NCBI RefSeq assembly: GCF_004001245.1
Contig: NZ_AP018724.1
Span: 1,356,501 to 1,420,500, forward strand
DNA: 64,000 bases
Direction of reading: 5' to 3'
Source: Sulfurivermis fontis
GTDB taxonomy: Bacteria; Pseudomonadota; Gammaproteobacteria; Thiohalomonadales; Thiohalomonadaceae
This document shows positions 27,380 through 40,296 of the stretch, piece by piece. Positions within the stretch are counted from its first letter, which is position 1; each line of letters opens with the position of its first letter. The notes under the pieces were generated by a model that made no database searches, had not been told where the DNA came from, and saw only the letters and a program-made list of their open reading frames with translations. The translations under genes and the position numbers were made by a program.

Positions 27380-27397
27380 CTAAATCCTTCGCCCTCG

Positions 27398-29299
27398 CTA
27401 CCCCATCTCCTCCGCAACAACCGTCCGGTTCCTGCCGCTTTCCTTGGCGCGATAGAGCGCCGCGTCGGCGCGTGTCAGCGGTGCGTCGATGCGGTTGTCC
27501 GTGGGCAATATTTCCGAGATGCCGATGCTGATGGTCAGGAGGAGCGATTCACCGTCATCCAGGGCCACCGGCGTAGCGGCGATGGTTTCGCGCAGGCGTT
27601 CGGCGGTGACGCGCGCCTCGGCGGGGCCGATGCCGGGGAGCAGGATGGCGAATTCCTCGCCACCGATGCGGCCGGGGATGTCGATCTTGCGGATGTTGTC
27701 GCGCATCAGTTTTGCCACGTGGCGCAGGACGGCGTCGCCGGCGGCATGGCCGTAGGTATCGTTGATCTTCTTGAAGTGGTCCAGGTCGAGCATCATCACC
27801 GAGGCGCAGGGGGTGACCGCGCGATCGAGGCGCGCCAGCTGTTCTTCCAGCCGGGTGAGGAAATGGCGCCGGTTGGGCAGGCCGGTGAGGGCGTCGGTGG
27901 TGGCCATCTCCTCGAGTTCGCGTTCCATGCGCTTGCGGTCGGTGACGTCGATGATGATGGAGTAGAGCAGGCGCTGGCTGTCGATATCGAGCGGCCCGGA
28001 GTAGACCTCGACATCGCGGATTTCGCCACTGGCGAGGCGGTGGCGGAAGTTGAAGTGGTTGCGGTTTTCGCTGCGCGCCCGTTCCATCTCGGCCCGGATG
28101 TCTTCCGGTGCCAGGGTGTTGATGGCGGTGATCTTCATGGTGCGCAGCTGGTCGATGTCGTAGCCGTAGTAGGTACTGGCCGCCTTGTTGGCGTCGATGA
28201 TGCGGCCATCTGCCGGATCGATGAGCAGGTTGGGCAGGCGGGAATTCTGGAAGAAGATGCGATAGCGCTCCTCGCTCGCCTTCAGCGCGCGGGACAGTGT
28301 GGCCTCGGCCTCGGCGGCGGTGAGGCGCTGGCGATGCCACAGGGTGCTGAGGAATGCCAGGGTGGCGGCCAGGGTCAGAGCCATGATGCCGCCGGTGGTA
28401 AGGGCGAGCTGGTTGAGTTCGGCCAGCGCCTCCGCTTCGTCCATCTTGGCTATCAGGATCCAGGACGTGCCGGGGACGGCCCGCCCGACAAACAGGGTGC
28501 GGACGCCGCGGTAGTCGATGCCGGTCATGCTGACCGGCTGGGCGCCGGCCCGGATGGCAATGGCGGCGGGCAGTTCTTCCGTGGCCACTTGCCAGCGCAG
28601 GTGGAAGGCCGTGTCCGAGTGGTGGCGCAGTGGGTTGAGAAAGGCGATTTCATTCCCCTCGCGGCGTACCAGTACGAGTTCGCCGGTGGCACTGGGACGC
28701 GGCCAGCGCCGGATGTGTGGGTAGAGATGGGACTCGGCCCGCAGGCCGACGAAGAGCACGCCGATGGCGCGTCGATCGGTGTCGGTGGCGACGAAGATGG
28801 GGGCGACGTGGCCCAGGCGGATGGAGCCGTCTTCCTTGTGCAGGTGCAGGTCGACCATCCTGACCGCGCCGGTGTCCACCGCTTCCTTGGCGAATTGGCG
28901 CATTTCCGACATTTGCGGCATGACATCGCCTGCGCCGAGCAGGCGGGTGCCGTCCAGATCAAGCAATTCGGCGCTGGCGAAATCGTAGGACTCACGGAAA
29001 TTGTGCAGAAAGCCGAGCAGGTGCTCCTCCGCGGTCTTGTCACCGTTGTGCTTCCATTGCGCCAGGGCGGTGGCGATGGTGGGATTGCCGCTGGCCGAGG
29101 CGACATTGGCACGGCGTTCGGCCAGCCATTCGGTGATGATGCCGACCTTAAGCTCCGCCACTGCCTCCATCTCATCGAGATGGACCCGCTTGAGATGGGC
29201 GGCCTGCTGGCCATAGCTCACCAAACCGGTGGTGAGGATCGCCAGGCTAAACAGCAGGAAGATCAGGGCCAGGGTGCGGGCTTGCTTGTCGCGCGGCAT
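27398..29299 (-). CDS. Membrane-bound sensor diguanylate cyclase (PAS-GGDEF)
   Basis: A 633-aa protein. A transmembrane helix (about 9-29) and a second one (about 301-321) flank a periplasmic sensing region of about 270 residues of Cache-like appearance. A PAS domain (about 340-455) and a GGDEF domain (about 465-630) follow. The active site GGEEF (546-550) is intact and an inhibitory I-site RKID (537-540) lies exactly five residues upstream. It should make c-di-GMP under product feedback. It ends close to the truncated MITE copy. Confidence 0.9.
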   Translation of the reverse strand: MPRDKQARTLALIFLLFSLAILTTGLVSYGQQAAHLKRVHLDEMEAVAELKVGIITEWLAERRANVASASGNPTIATALAQWKHNGDKTAEEHLLGFLHNFRESYDFASAELLDLDGTRLLGAGDVMPQMSEMRQFAKEAVDTGAVRMVDLHLHKEDGSIRLGHVAPIFVATDTDRRAIGVLFVGLRAESHLYPHIRRWPRPSATGELVLVRREGNEIAFLNPLRHHSDTAFHLRWQVATEELPAAIAIRAGAQPVSMTGIDYRGVRTLFVGRAVPGTSWILIAKMDEAEALAELNQLALTTGGIMALTLAATLAFLSTLWHRQRLTAAEAEATLSRALKASEERYRIFFQNSRLPNLLIDPADGRIIDANKAASTYYGYDIDQLRTMKITAINTLAPEDIRAEMERARSENRNHFNFRHRLASGEIRDVEVYSGPLDIDSQRLLYSIIIDVTDRKRMERELEEMATTDALTGLPNRRHFLTRLEEQLARLDRAVTPCASVMMLDLDHFKKINDTYGHAAGDAVLRHVAKLMRDNIRKIDIPGRIGGEEFAILLPGIGPAEARVTAERLRETIAATPVALDDGESLLLTISIGISEILPTDNRIDAPLTRADAALYRAKESGRNRTVVAEEMG

Positions 29300-29453
29300 G
29301 GAGGATATCCGGGGAGTATTCAGCGTGGTGCCATCCGCATGATAATGCCCCAGCGTTCAATTGCCCATAGGTTGCACGCGCATGATCGTTGCCGCTGCCA
29401 TAGGTCTTAATTTGGTGCACAATGGGCGACACACTCCCTGTCATGAGAAAGCC

Positions 29454-30107
29454 ATGTCCCGTTTGCGTCTCGCTGTATTTCTTTTGCTGTTCAGTGCCTG
29501 CCTGCCGTTGCAGGCCGAGGAGTTGCATGCCGCGCTCTACTTTCAGCGTGACGAGATGACGCTGCGCAGCGGCGCGGCGGATGTGGATACGCGGGTGGGG
29601 CGGATCGGTTTCACCCTGACCAGCCGCTACAGCGACTCTCTGGAGGGCAGTCTGGAGATCGCCCACGCCAGCGTGACGCAGGACGGCAATGCGGCGACGC
29701 AGGGGATGAATCCGGCGGGCGAGTTTTTCGGCGTGGCGTTGCGCGCCTGGCCGCTGCGCAGCGACTATCTGGACCTCTGGCTGGGGGCGGATTACGGCCT
29801 GTTGACGGTATCCGGCAGTAACAACGGCCAGTCGACCGAGCTGGACTGGGATGATGCCGGCGTGTCGGCGGGACTGGTGCTGCATGCCGGCCGCATCGAC
29901 CTGCTGGTCGGCGCGCGCCATGCCGATCTCCGCGGCGACGAGGTGGCCAGCGGCACGTTGAGTTACACGCACAGCCTGAAGCTGGAGGACAAGACCACGT
30001 ATTGGGGCGGAGCGGATTTTTACGTGGACAAAACCGGCACCATCGGCGTGCTGGCCTACGGCGGCGGACGCGATGGCTTCATGCTGCGGTTTGCGCGGAG
30101 TTTTTAG
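29454..30107 (+). CDS. Predicted outer-membrane beta-barrel protein
   Basis: A 217-aa protein with a signal peptide (about 1-20, cleavage near LQA-EE), alternating hydrophobic/polar strands through the body and a C-terminal Phe (MLRFARSF), the usual signal for outer-membrane assembly. No named family is recognised. It is divergent from the diguanylate cyclase and followed by a 126-nt gap before a convergent gene. The ATG at 29454 is preceded by GAGAAAG. Confidence 0.65.
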   Translation: MSRLRLAVFLLLFSACLPLQAEELHAALYFQRDEMTLRSGAADVDTRVGRIGFTLTSRYSDSLEGSLEIAHASVTQDGNAATQGMNPAGEFFGVALRAWPLRSDYLDLWLGADYGLLTVSGSNNGQSTELDWDDAGVSAGLVLHAGRIDLLVGARHADLRGDEVASGTLSYTHSLKLEDKTTYWGGADFYVDKTGTIGVLAYGGGRDGFMLRFARSF

Positions 30108-30233
30108 CCGCTGGCAGGGGGCGCGATGATGGGCACGCTGCGCTCTGCGCATCCTGTGGTGATGTATCGTCTGGCCGCTTGAAACCCGCCCCGCAACGGG
30201 GAAGAAGGACCGGCACCATTTCCCCGCCACCTC

Positions 30234-31244
30234 TCAAACACCCACCCCCGGCAGATAGCTGTCCAACAGTTGCAGGTAGTTGGCGCGTGCGTAGGCGGAG
30301 GCCGAGGTGTCGCCGGCGTGGCGCTGGCTGAGCATGCCCTTGAGCTGATCCACCGATTCGTACGGACTTTCCTCCAGCCATTCCTCCATGCCGCGCAGAA
30401 TGTCGGCGAGGCGGCGCGGACCGTGCAGCAGCAGGGTGCTGCACAGGTGTACCACGTCGGCACCGGCGAGCAGCATCTTCAGGGCATCGGTGTGGGTGTG
30501 CACGCCGCCGGTGGCGGCGAGGGTGAGTTTCACCTGGCCGTGCAGGATCGCTATCCAGCGCATGGCCAGCAGGGACTCGGCGGAGGTGGAGAGGTGCAGT
30601 TGCGGCGCGACGCGCAGGCTGTCGAGGTCGATGTCCGGCTGGTAGAAGCGGTTGAACAGGCTGACACCGCTGGCGCCGGCCTGTTCCAGGCGGCGCACCA
30701 TGTTGGCCACCGAACTGAACTGCGGCGACAGCTTCATGGCGATGGGGAGGCTGACGTGCTGGCGCAGTTCGGTGAGCAGGTCCACGTAACGCTGTTCCAC
30801 CTCGGCGCCGCTTGTTTCCGGATCGGCGGCGACGTGATAGACGTTCAGTTCCAGGGCATCGGCACCGGCCTCCTGCAAGGCCTTGCCGTAATCGATCCAG
30901 CCGCCGGGGGTGATGCCGTTGAGGCTGGCGACCACCGGGATATCCAGGCTTTGTTTCAGGCGCTGCAGCTGTTCCAGATAACGTTCATGCCTGGAGGGCA
31001 TGTCGCCGTGCATGGGCAGAAAGCTGGTGGCCTCGGCATGGCCCAGGCTCTGATTGTGGAGAAAGGCGTCCATCACCTCATGCTCGTGCAGCAGTTCTTC
31101 CTCGAACAGCGAATACATCACCAGCGCCGCGGCGCCTGCATCTTCCAGCCGCCTGGCGGCATCGAGGCTGCGTGACAGCGGCGAGGCGGAGGGTACCAGA
31201 GGGTTTTTCAGTTCCAGACCGAGATAGGTGGTACGCAGGGTCAT
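30234..31244 (-). CDS. Dihydroorotate dehydrogenase-like flavoprotein
   Basis: A 336-aa TIM-barrel protein of the PyrD-like group (TTYLGLELKNPLVPSASPLS, IPVVASLNGITPGGWIDYGKALQEAGADALELNVY, IAMKLSPQFSSVANMVRRLEQAGASGVSLFNRF, ATGGVHTHTDALKMLLAGADVVHLCSTLL). It is widely found beside pyruvate:ferredoxin oxidoreductase and differs from true pyrimidine-pathway PyrD. The ATG at 31244 has AGGAG 6 nt upstream and follows nifJ with essentially no gap, so the two form an operon. The substrate is unknown. Confidence 0.85.
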   Translation of the reverse strand: MTLRTTYLGLELKNPLVPSASPLSRSLDAARRLEDAGAAALVMYSLFEEELLHEHEVMDAFLHNQSLGHAEATSFLPMHGDMPSRHERYLEQLQRLKQSLDIPVVASLNGITPGGWIDYGKALQEAGADALELNVYHVAADPETSGAEVEQRYVDLLTELRQHVSLPIAMKLSPQFSSVANMVRRLEQAGASGVSLFNRFYQPDIDLDSLRVAPQLHLSTSAESLLAMRWIAILHGQVKLTLAATGGVHTHTDALKMLLAGADVVHLCSTLLLHGPRRLADILRGMEEWLEESPYESVDQLKGMLSQRHAGDTSASAYARANYLQLLDSYLPGVGV

Positions 31245-31246
31245 GA

Positions 31247-34846
<3,600 letters not shown>

Positions 34847-34962
34847 CGTGTCCTCCGTTGTTGTGCGGGCCGATGTTTCCGGTCCTGCGTCCTAGCATAG
34901 CCTAGATAGGCGGCATTACGTCACCTATCGCGAATACATTCGAGACCGCCAGCGCCAGATGC

Positions 34963-35892
34963 TCAATGCACCCCCATCAGCACCTTGATATGCGCCGCGG
35001 CGCTGCGGCCAAGGGCGTTCATCACGTAGCCGCCTTCCAGCGCCGAGACGACGCGGCTGGCGCAGTGCACGACGGCCACCTCCATGATGCGCTCGGTGAC
35101 CCAGGCATAGTCGGTGTCGAGCAGGTTGAGTCCGGACATGTCGTCTTCGAAGTGGGCGTCGAAGCCGGCGGAGACCATGATGAGCTGTGGCGCGAAGCGA
35201 TCCAGCGCAGGCAGCCACTGTTCCGTCACGGCCTGCTGGAACTCCTCGCTGTAGGCACCTTTGCGCAGCCTGCTGTGGATGAGGTTGGGGCGATCGGCCA
35301 GCGGCGTTTCCGGGTAAAAGGGGTGCTGGAAGCTGGAGCAGTACAGCACGCGCGGGTCGTCCTTGAAGATGTCCTCGATGCCGTTGCCGTGGTGGGCATC
35401 GAAATCGAGGATGGCGACGCGTTCCAGGCCGTGCTGTGCCAGGGCATGGGCGGCGCCGACGGCAACGTTGTTGAAGAAGCAGAAGCCCATGGCACGCTGG
35501 CGCTCGGCGTGGTGACCGGGGGGGCGGATGGCGCAGAAGGCGGTTTCCATCTCGCCGCTCATGACGAGGTCGACACCGAGGACGACGGCGCCGGCGGCAT
35601 GCAGGGCGGCGTCCAGGGTGTGCGGGGCGAGCCAGGTGTCCGGGTCGAGCCTCACCGCGGCCTGGCCGGGCTGCGGGGCGCGGGCGAACAGGTCATCCAC
35701 ATAGCCGCGGTCATGGACGCGCAACAACTGCGCACGCTCGGCGCGGGGTGCGTCGTAGTGGCGCAGCAGCGGCATCAGATGCGCCGCCACCAGGCGATCC
35801 TCGATGGCATGGAGCCGTTCCGGGCTTTCCGGGTGGAAGTCGCCCATGTTGTGTAGCAGACAATTACGGTGGGAAATATAGGCGGTGCGCAT
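34963..35892 (-). CDS. Histone deacetylase-family (class II-like) amidohydrolase
   Basis: A 309-aa arginase/deacetylase-fold protein with the zinc-site and charge-relay motifs intact: RPPGHHAERQRAMGFCFFNNVAVGA, LDFDAHHGNGIEDIF, VSAGFDAHFEDDMSGLNL and ALEGGYV. Bacterial members act as deacetylases of acetylated lysine, polyamines or similar substrates. It is divergent from the Pat-type acetyltransferase gene, so the two could form an acetylation/deacetylation pair; that is inference. Confidence 0.85.
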   Translation of the reverse strand: MRTAYISHRNCLLHNMGDFHPESPERLHAIEDRLVAAHLMPLLRHYDAPRAERAQLLRVHDRGYVDDLFARAPQPGQAAVRLDPDTWLAPHTLDAALHAAGAVVLGVDLVMSGEMETAFCAIRPPGHHAERQRAMGFCFFNNVAVGAAHALAQHGLERVAILDFDAHHGNGIEDIFKDDPRVLYCSSFQHPFYPETPLADRPNLIHSRLRKGAYSEEFQQAVTEQWLPALDRFAPQLIMVSAGFDAHFEDDMSGLNLLDTDYAWVTERIMEVAVVHCASRVVSALEGGYVMNALGRSAAAHIKVLMGVH

Positions 35893-36042
35893 CGGGATTT
35901 CCGGCTGGGACTATCGGTTCAAGGTATCACCGGCATCGGCATCTGGCTACCGTGCAATTCGTCGTCGGCGAGGCAGATTTGTGGCGATCAACTGTGGTTA
36001 AATGACATCTGAACCTTGCATGGAAAGAAACCGGGGACTGTC

Positions 36043-38721
36043 ATGGGACAACACTATCTGAAGCGGCTGTTCGAACCCAAATCCGTGGTCATTTTCGGTG
36101 CCAGCGATCGCCCCGACGCGGTGGGCGCGCTGGTGTTCAAGAACATGCTGGAGAGCGGTTTCAAGGGCGACGTCTATCCCATCAACCCCAAGCGCGACAC
36201 CGTGCAGGGGCAGAAGGCTTACCCTTCCCTGGAGGCGCTGGGCAAGACCATCGACCTGGCGGTGATTACCACGCCCGCACCGACCATCCCGGCCATCATC
36301 GAGGACTGCGGCCAGCACGGCGTCAAGGCGGCGGTGATCATCTCCGCCGGTTTCCGCGAGGTGGGGCCGCAGGGCATGAAACTGGAGAAGGCGGTGCTGG
36401 AGAATGCGCGCCGCTACGGCATCCGCTTCATCGGCCCCAACTGTCTCGGCATCATGCGCCCGGACATCGGCCTCGACGTCACCTTCAACAAGGGCGGCGC
36501 CAAGCCCGGCAACGTGGCCCTGGTGTCGCAGTCCGGCGCCATCTGCACCGCCATCCTCGACTGGGCGGCGCCCAACGGCATCGGTTTTTCCGCCGTCGTC
36601 TCCACCGGCATCTCCGCCGACCTCGACTTCGGCGACGTGCTGGATTACCTGGTCAACGACCCCAAGACCGACAGCATCCTGCTCTACATCGAAGGCATTC
36701 ATAACGCGCGCAGCTTCATGAGCGCCGTGCGCGCCGCCTCCCGCGTCAAGCCGGTGCTGGCGCTGAAGGTGGGCCGCCATACCTCCGGTTCCAAGGCGGC
36801 CATGTCCCATACCGGCGCCCTGGCCGGCGCCGACGATGTGTTCGACGCGGCGCTGCGCCGCGCCGGCGCGGTGCGCGGCATGCGCATCGGCCACCTGTTC
36901 TCCAATGCCAGCACGCTCGATGCGGGTTTCCGCGCCAAGGGTGAGCGGCTGTGCATCCTGACCAACGGCGGCGGGCCGGGCGTGATGGCCTCGGACCGCG
37001 CGGCCGATCTCGGCATTCCGCTGGCGGAACTGTCCGAGGCGACCATCGCCCGCCTCAACGAGGCCTTGCCGCCCACCTGGTCGCACGGCAATCCGGTGGA
37101 TGTCATCGGTGACGCCACCGCCGAGCGCTATGCCGCCGCGGTGGATGCCTGCCTGGCCGATCCGGGCGTCGATGGCCTGCTGGTGATCCTGACGCCGCAG
37201 GCGATGACGGCCCCCAATGAGGTGGCTGCCGCGGTGGGCGCCATCGCCCGCCAGCACAAGAAACCGGTGCTGTGTTCCTGGATGGGCCAGACCCAGGTGG
37301 CGGAAGGTCGTGCCACGCTGGTGGAGGCGGGCCTGCCCACCTTCCACACCCCGGAGGCGGCGGTGGAGGCCTTTGCCTCGCTGACGGCCTATTACCGCAA
37401 CCAGCAACTGCTGTTGCAGGCGCCGGGACCGATCTGGCAGAGCGTGCCGCCGGATGTGGAGGGCGCGCGCCTGATCATCGAGGGCGCCCTGGCGGAGGGG
37501 CGCAAGGTGCTGTCGGAGAGCGAGTCCAAGGCCATCCTCGGTTGCTTCCACATCCCCTCGGCACGGGCGGTGGTGGTACGTTCGCCCAACGAGGCCCTGG
37601 TGCAGGCGGCGTCCATGGGCCTGCCGGTGGCGATGAAGATCAACTCGCCGGACATCACCCACAAGTCCGATGCCGGCGGCGTGCGCCTCGGCATCAACAC
37701 GGCGCAGGGCGTGCGCAGCGCCTACAACGACATCGTCACCGCCGTGCGGCGCAATCGCCCCGAGGCGCGCATCGACGGCATCACCGTCGAGCCGATGTTG
37801 CAGCGGCCCAATGGCCGTGAGCTGCTGGTGGGCATTTCCACCGACCCGGTGTTCGGTCCGGTGATCACCTTCGGTGCCGGCGGCATCACCGTCGAGGTGA
37901 TGGGGGACCGCGCGGTGATGCTGCCGCCGCTCAACCGCTTCCTGGCCAAGGACCTGATCCAGCGCACCAAGGTGGCGAAGATGCTGGCGGCCTTCCGCCA
38001 CATGCCGGCGGCGGACATGATGGCGCTGGAGAACGTGCTGCTGCGCGTTTCCGAGATCGCCTGCGAGCTGCCCTGGGTCAAGGAACTGGACATCAACCCG
38101 CTCATCGTCGACGACACCGGCGCCATCGCCGTGGACGCGCGCGTGGTGGTGGATTATCACAACGCCACCCACGAACGTTACGACCACATGGCGATCTACC
38201 CCTATCCGAACCAGCTGGTCAGCCGTTGGCAGCTGCCCGATGGCACCGATCTGGTGATCCGTCCGATCCGGCCGGAGGATGCGGAGATCGAGCAGGAGTT
38301 CGTGCGCAAGCTGTCCGAACAGACCAAGTACTTCCGCTTCATGCAGACCATCGACGAGCTGACGCCGGCGATGCTGGCCCGCTTCACGCAGATCGACTAC
38401 GACCGCGAGATGGCCTTCATCGCGGTGGTGGAGAAGGACGGTGGCGAGGAGGAGATCGGGGTGTCGCGCTACGTCACCAACCCGGACCGTACCACCTGCG
38501 AGTTCGCCGTGGTGGTGTCCGACGCCTGGCAGCGCAAGGGCATCGCCCATCGCCTGATGGATGCCCTCATCGAGACGGCACGCTCACGCGGCCTGCGCAT
38601 CATGGAGGGAGAGGTGCTGGCCAGCAACCACGACATGCTCTCCTTCGTGCGCGCCCTGGGTTTCTCGGTCAGCACCAGCGTGGAAGACCCGAGCATCAAG
38701 TACGTGTGCAAGGAGCTTTGA
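36043..38721 (+). CDS. pat: Pat-type protein lysine acetyltransferase (ADP-forming acyl-CoA synthetase-like plus GNAT)
   Basis: An 892-aa protein, close to the length of E. coli PatZ. It has an N-terminal CoA-binding Rossmann domain (VVIFGASDRPDAVGALVFKNML), succinyl-CoA-ligase-like flavodoxin domains (VALVSQSGAICTAILDWAAPNGIGFSAVVSTG; SHTGALAGADDVFDAALRRAGA), an ATP-grasp domain (AMKINSPDITHKSDAGGVRLGI; ELDINPLIVDD) and a C-terminal GNAT domain (about 740-892). The family acetylates acetyl-CoA synthetase and other proteins. ATG 36043 follows GGGGA. It is divergent from the deacetylase-fold gene. Confidence 0.87.
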   Translation: MGQHYLKRLFEPKSVVIFGASDRPDAVGALVFKNMLESGFKGDVYPINPKRDTVQGQKAYPSLEALGKTIDLAVITTPAPTIPAIIEDCGQHGVKAAVIISAGFREVGPQGMKLEKAVLENARRYGIRFIGPNCLGIMRPDIGLDVTFNKGGAKPGNVALVSQSGAICTAILDWAAPNGIGFSAVVSTGISADLDFGDVLDYLVNDPKTDSILLYIEGIHNARSFMSAVRAASRVKPVLALKVGRHTSGSKAAMSHTGALAGADDVFDAALRRAGAVRGMRIGHLFSNASTLDAGFRAKGERLCILTNGGGPGVMASDRAADLGIPLAELSEATIARLNEALPPTWSHGNPVDVIGDATAERYAAAVDACLADPGVDGLLVILTPQAMTAPNEVAAAVGAIARQHKKPVLCSWMGQTQVAEGRATLVEAGLPTFHTPEAAVEAFASLTAYYRNQQLLLQAPGPIWQSVPPDVEGARLIIEGALAEGRKVLSESESKAILGCFHIPSARAVVVRSPNEALVQAASMGLPVAMKINSPDITHKSDAGGVRLGINTAQGVRSAYNDIVTAVRRNRPEARIDGITVEPMLQRPNGRELLVGISTDPVFGPVITFGAGGITVEVMGDRAVMLPPLNRFLAKDLIQRTKVAKMLAAFRHMPAADMMALENVLLRVSEIACELPWVKELDINPLIVDDTGAIAVDARVVVDYHNATHERYDHMAIYPYPNQLVSRWQLPDGTDLVIRPIRPEDAEIEQEFVRKLSEQTKYFRFMQTIDELTPAMLARFTQIDYDREMAFIAVVEKDGGEEEIGVSRYVTNPDRTTCEFAVVVSDAWQRKGIAHRLMDALIETARSRGLRIMEGEVLASNHDMLSFVRALGFSVSTSVEDPSIKYVCKEL

Positions 38722-38749
38722 GCGCCGGATATTACGGACAAAAGCCTTC

Positions 38750-38922
38750 AACGCAAAGACGCAAAGGACGCCAAGAGCGCAAAGGTGTTGATGCGAATCT
38801 GCGAGAGGGAGGCAGTGGCATCGACGCAGGCGCCCGGTAAATCAGCGGCTTGCAGGGAATCGCGACCCCTGAAGATCAATTTAAGCCCTTTGCGCTCTTG
38901 GCGTCCTTTGCGTCTTTGCGTT
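38750..38922. repeat. 36-bp perfect inverted repeat (GCAAAG-rich) around a 101-nt spacer
   Basis: The left arm 38750-38785 and right arm 38887-38922 are perfect reverse complements built from repeated CGCAAAG-like heptads. They fill most of the gap between pat and the SpmA/SpmB-like gene. In RNA this makes a very stable long stem; the repeat type is known as a dispersed palindrome in many bacteria. Confidence 0.8.
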
Positions 38923-38946
38923 TAACGAATTGGCCTTTCCAATCGA

Positions 38947-40224
38947 ATGAACTTCGTCTTTTTCTTTCTCGTCGCGGTGGCGTTTGGTACCGCCGCGTGG
39001 CATCAGCTGCGCTGGGCAGGCGAGGGCGCGGCACCGATGGATGCCCTGTCCACCGCCATGGTGGAATCGGCGGCGGGTTCGGTGGAACTGGCCCTGGGCC
39101 TTGTGGGCGTGATGACGCTGTTCCTCGGCCTGATGAAGGTGGCCGAGGCGGGCGGGCTGCTGGTGATCATCGCCCGTCTGATCCGGCCGCTGATGGTGCG
39201 TCTGTTTCCCTCGGTGCCGGCGGACCATCCGGCGATGGGGGCGATGATCCTCAATCTTTCCGCCAATGCCCTGGGCCTGGGCAATGCCGCCACGCCCTTC
39301 GGCATCCGCGCCATGCAGGAGCTGGAGCGGCTCAACACCCGGCCCGGCACGGCCACCGACGCCATGGTGCTGTTTCTCGCCATCAACACCTCCAGCGTGA
39401 CCCTGCTGCCCACCGGCGTCATCGCCCTGCGCGCGGCGGCCGGCTCCGCCGACCCGGCGGGCATCCTGCCCACCACGCTGTTCGCCACCTTCTGCGCCAC
39501 CGCGGCGGCGATCATCGCCGCCTTCGCCTACCGCCGCTTCTTTCCCCTGGAACCCGTTGCCACGCCGGCACCGGGCGTGGTTGAGCCGTCGGGGGAGAAG
39601 GCACTGCCGGCAGAGGCCGGCCAGACCTATCCGCTGTGGATATCCATGCTGGCCCTGGGCACCTTGCTGGCATTGATACCCCTCAGCGTCCTGTACGGCC
39701 GCGTCATCGCGCCGTGGATCCTGCCCGGCCTGATGCTGGGTTTCCTCACCTTCGGCCTGCTGCGGCGGGTGCGCATCTACGAGGTGTTCGTGGAGGGGGC
39801 GAAAGAGGGCTTTCAGGTCGCCATCCGCATCATTCCCTATCTGGTGGCGATCCTGGTGGCGGTGGGGATGCTGCGCGCCAGCGGGGCGCTGGTGGCGGCG
39901 GTCAGCGCGCTCGCCCCCTGGACCGGCGCCATCGGTCTGCCGGCGGAGGCCCTGCCCATGGCGCTGTTGCGTCCCCTGTCCGGTTCGGGCGCCTATGGCG
40001 TGCTGGCCTCCATCATCAACGACCCGGCCATCGGTCCGGACAGCTATACCGGCTATCTGGTCAGCACCCTGCAAGGCTCCACCGAAACCACCTTCTATGT
40101 GCTGGCGGTGTACTTTGGCGCGGTACAGATCCGCCGCATCCGCCACACCCTGCTGGCGGCGCTGACCGCCGACGTGGTGGCGGTCTTTGCCGCGGTGTTT
40201 GCCTGCACCTATTTCCTGCTGTAG
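38947..40224 (+). CDS. SpmA-SpmB fusion, nucleoside-recognition (Gate) membrane protein
   Basis: A 425-aa membrane protein with two homologous Gate-type halves. The SpmA-like half has MILNLSANALGLGNAATPFGIRAMQELERLN and FLAINTSSVTLLPTGVIALR. The SpmB-like half has EVFVEGAKEGFQVAIRIIPYLVAILVAVGMLRASGAL, ALLRPLSGSGAYGVLASI and STETTFYVLAVYFGAVQI. In Bacillus these are separate spore-maturation genes; in Gram-negatives the fused form has no settled role, possibly transport. No obvious partner is adjacent. Confidence 0.85.
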   Translation: MNFVFFFLVAVAFGTAAWHQLRWAGEGAAPMDALSTAMVESAAGSVELALGLVGVMTLFLGLMKVAEAGGLLVIIARLIRPLMVRLFPSVPADHPAMGAMILNLSANALGLGNAATPFGIRAMQELERLNTRPGTATDAMVLFLAINTSSVTLLPTGVIALRAAAGSADPAGILPTTLFATFCATAAAIIAAFAYRRFFPLEPVATPAPGVVEPSGEKALPAEAGQTYPLWISMLALGTLLALIPLSVLYGRVIAPWILPGLMLGFLTFGLLRRVRIYEVFVEGAKEGFQVAIRIIPYLVAILVAVGMLRASGALVAAVSALAPWTGAIGLPAEALPMALLRPLSGSGAYGVLASIINDPAIGPDSYTGYLVSTLQGSTETTFYVLAVYFGAVQIRRIRHTLLAALTADVVAVFAAVFACTYFLL

Positions 40225-40296
40225 TCCACCCGGCGGACTATACTTGCAATATCCGATGCTATTGGTTGGGTATTGGCAGGTCCAGGGAGGTGCATC

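Noticed and set aside
35998-38550. An 850-codon open frame opposite to the Pat-type gene
   Set aside because: It is the antisense shadow of a clearly conserved gene in GC-rich DNA; its translation is His/Asp/Gly-rich with no domain pattern. The same holds for the long frames opposite nifJ (33122-34900), the diguanylate cyclase (27305-29410) and pabB (22064-23602).
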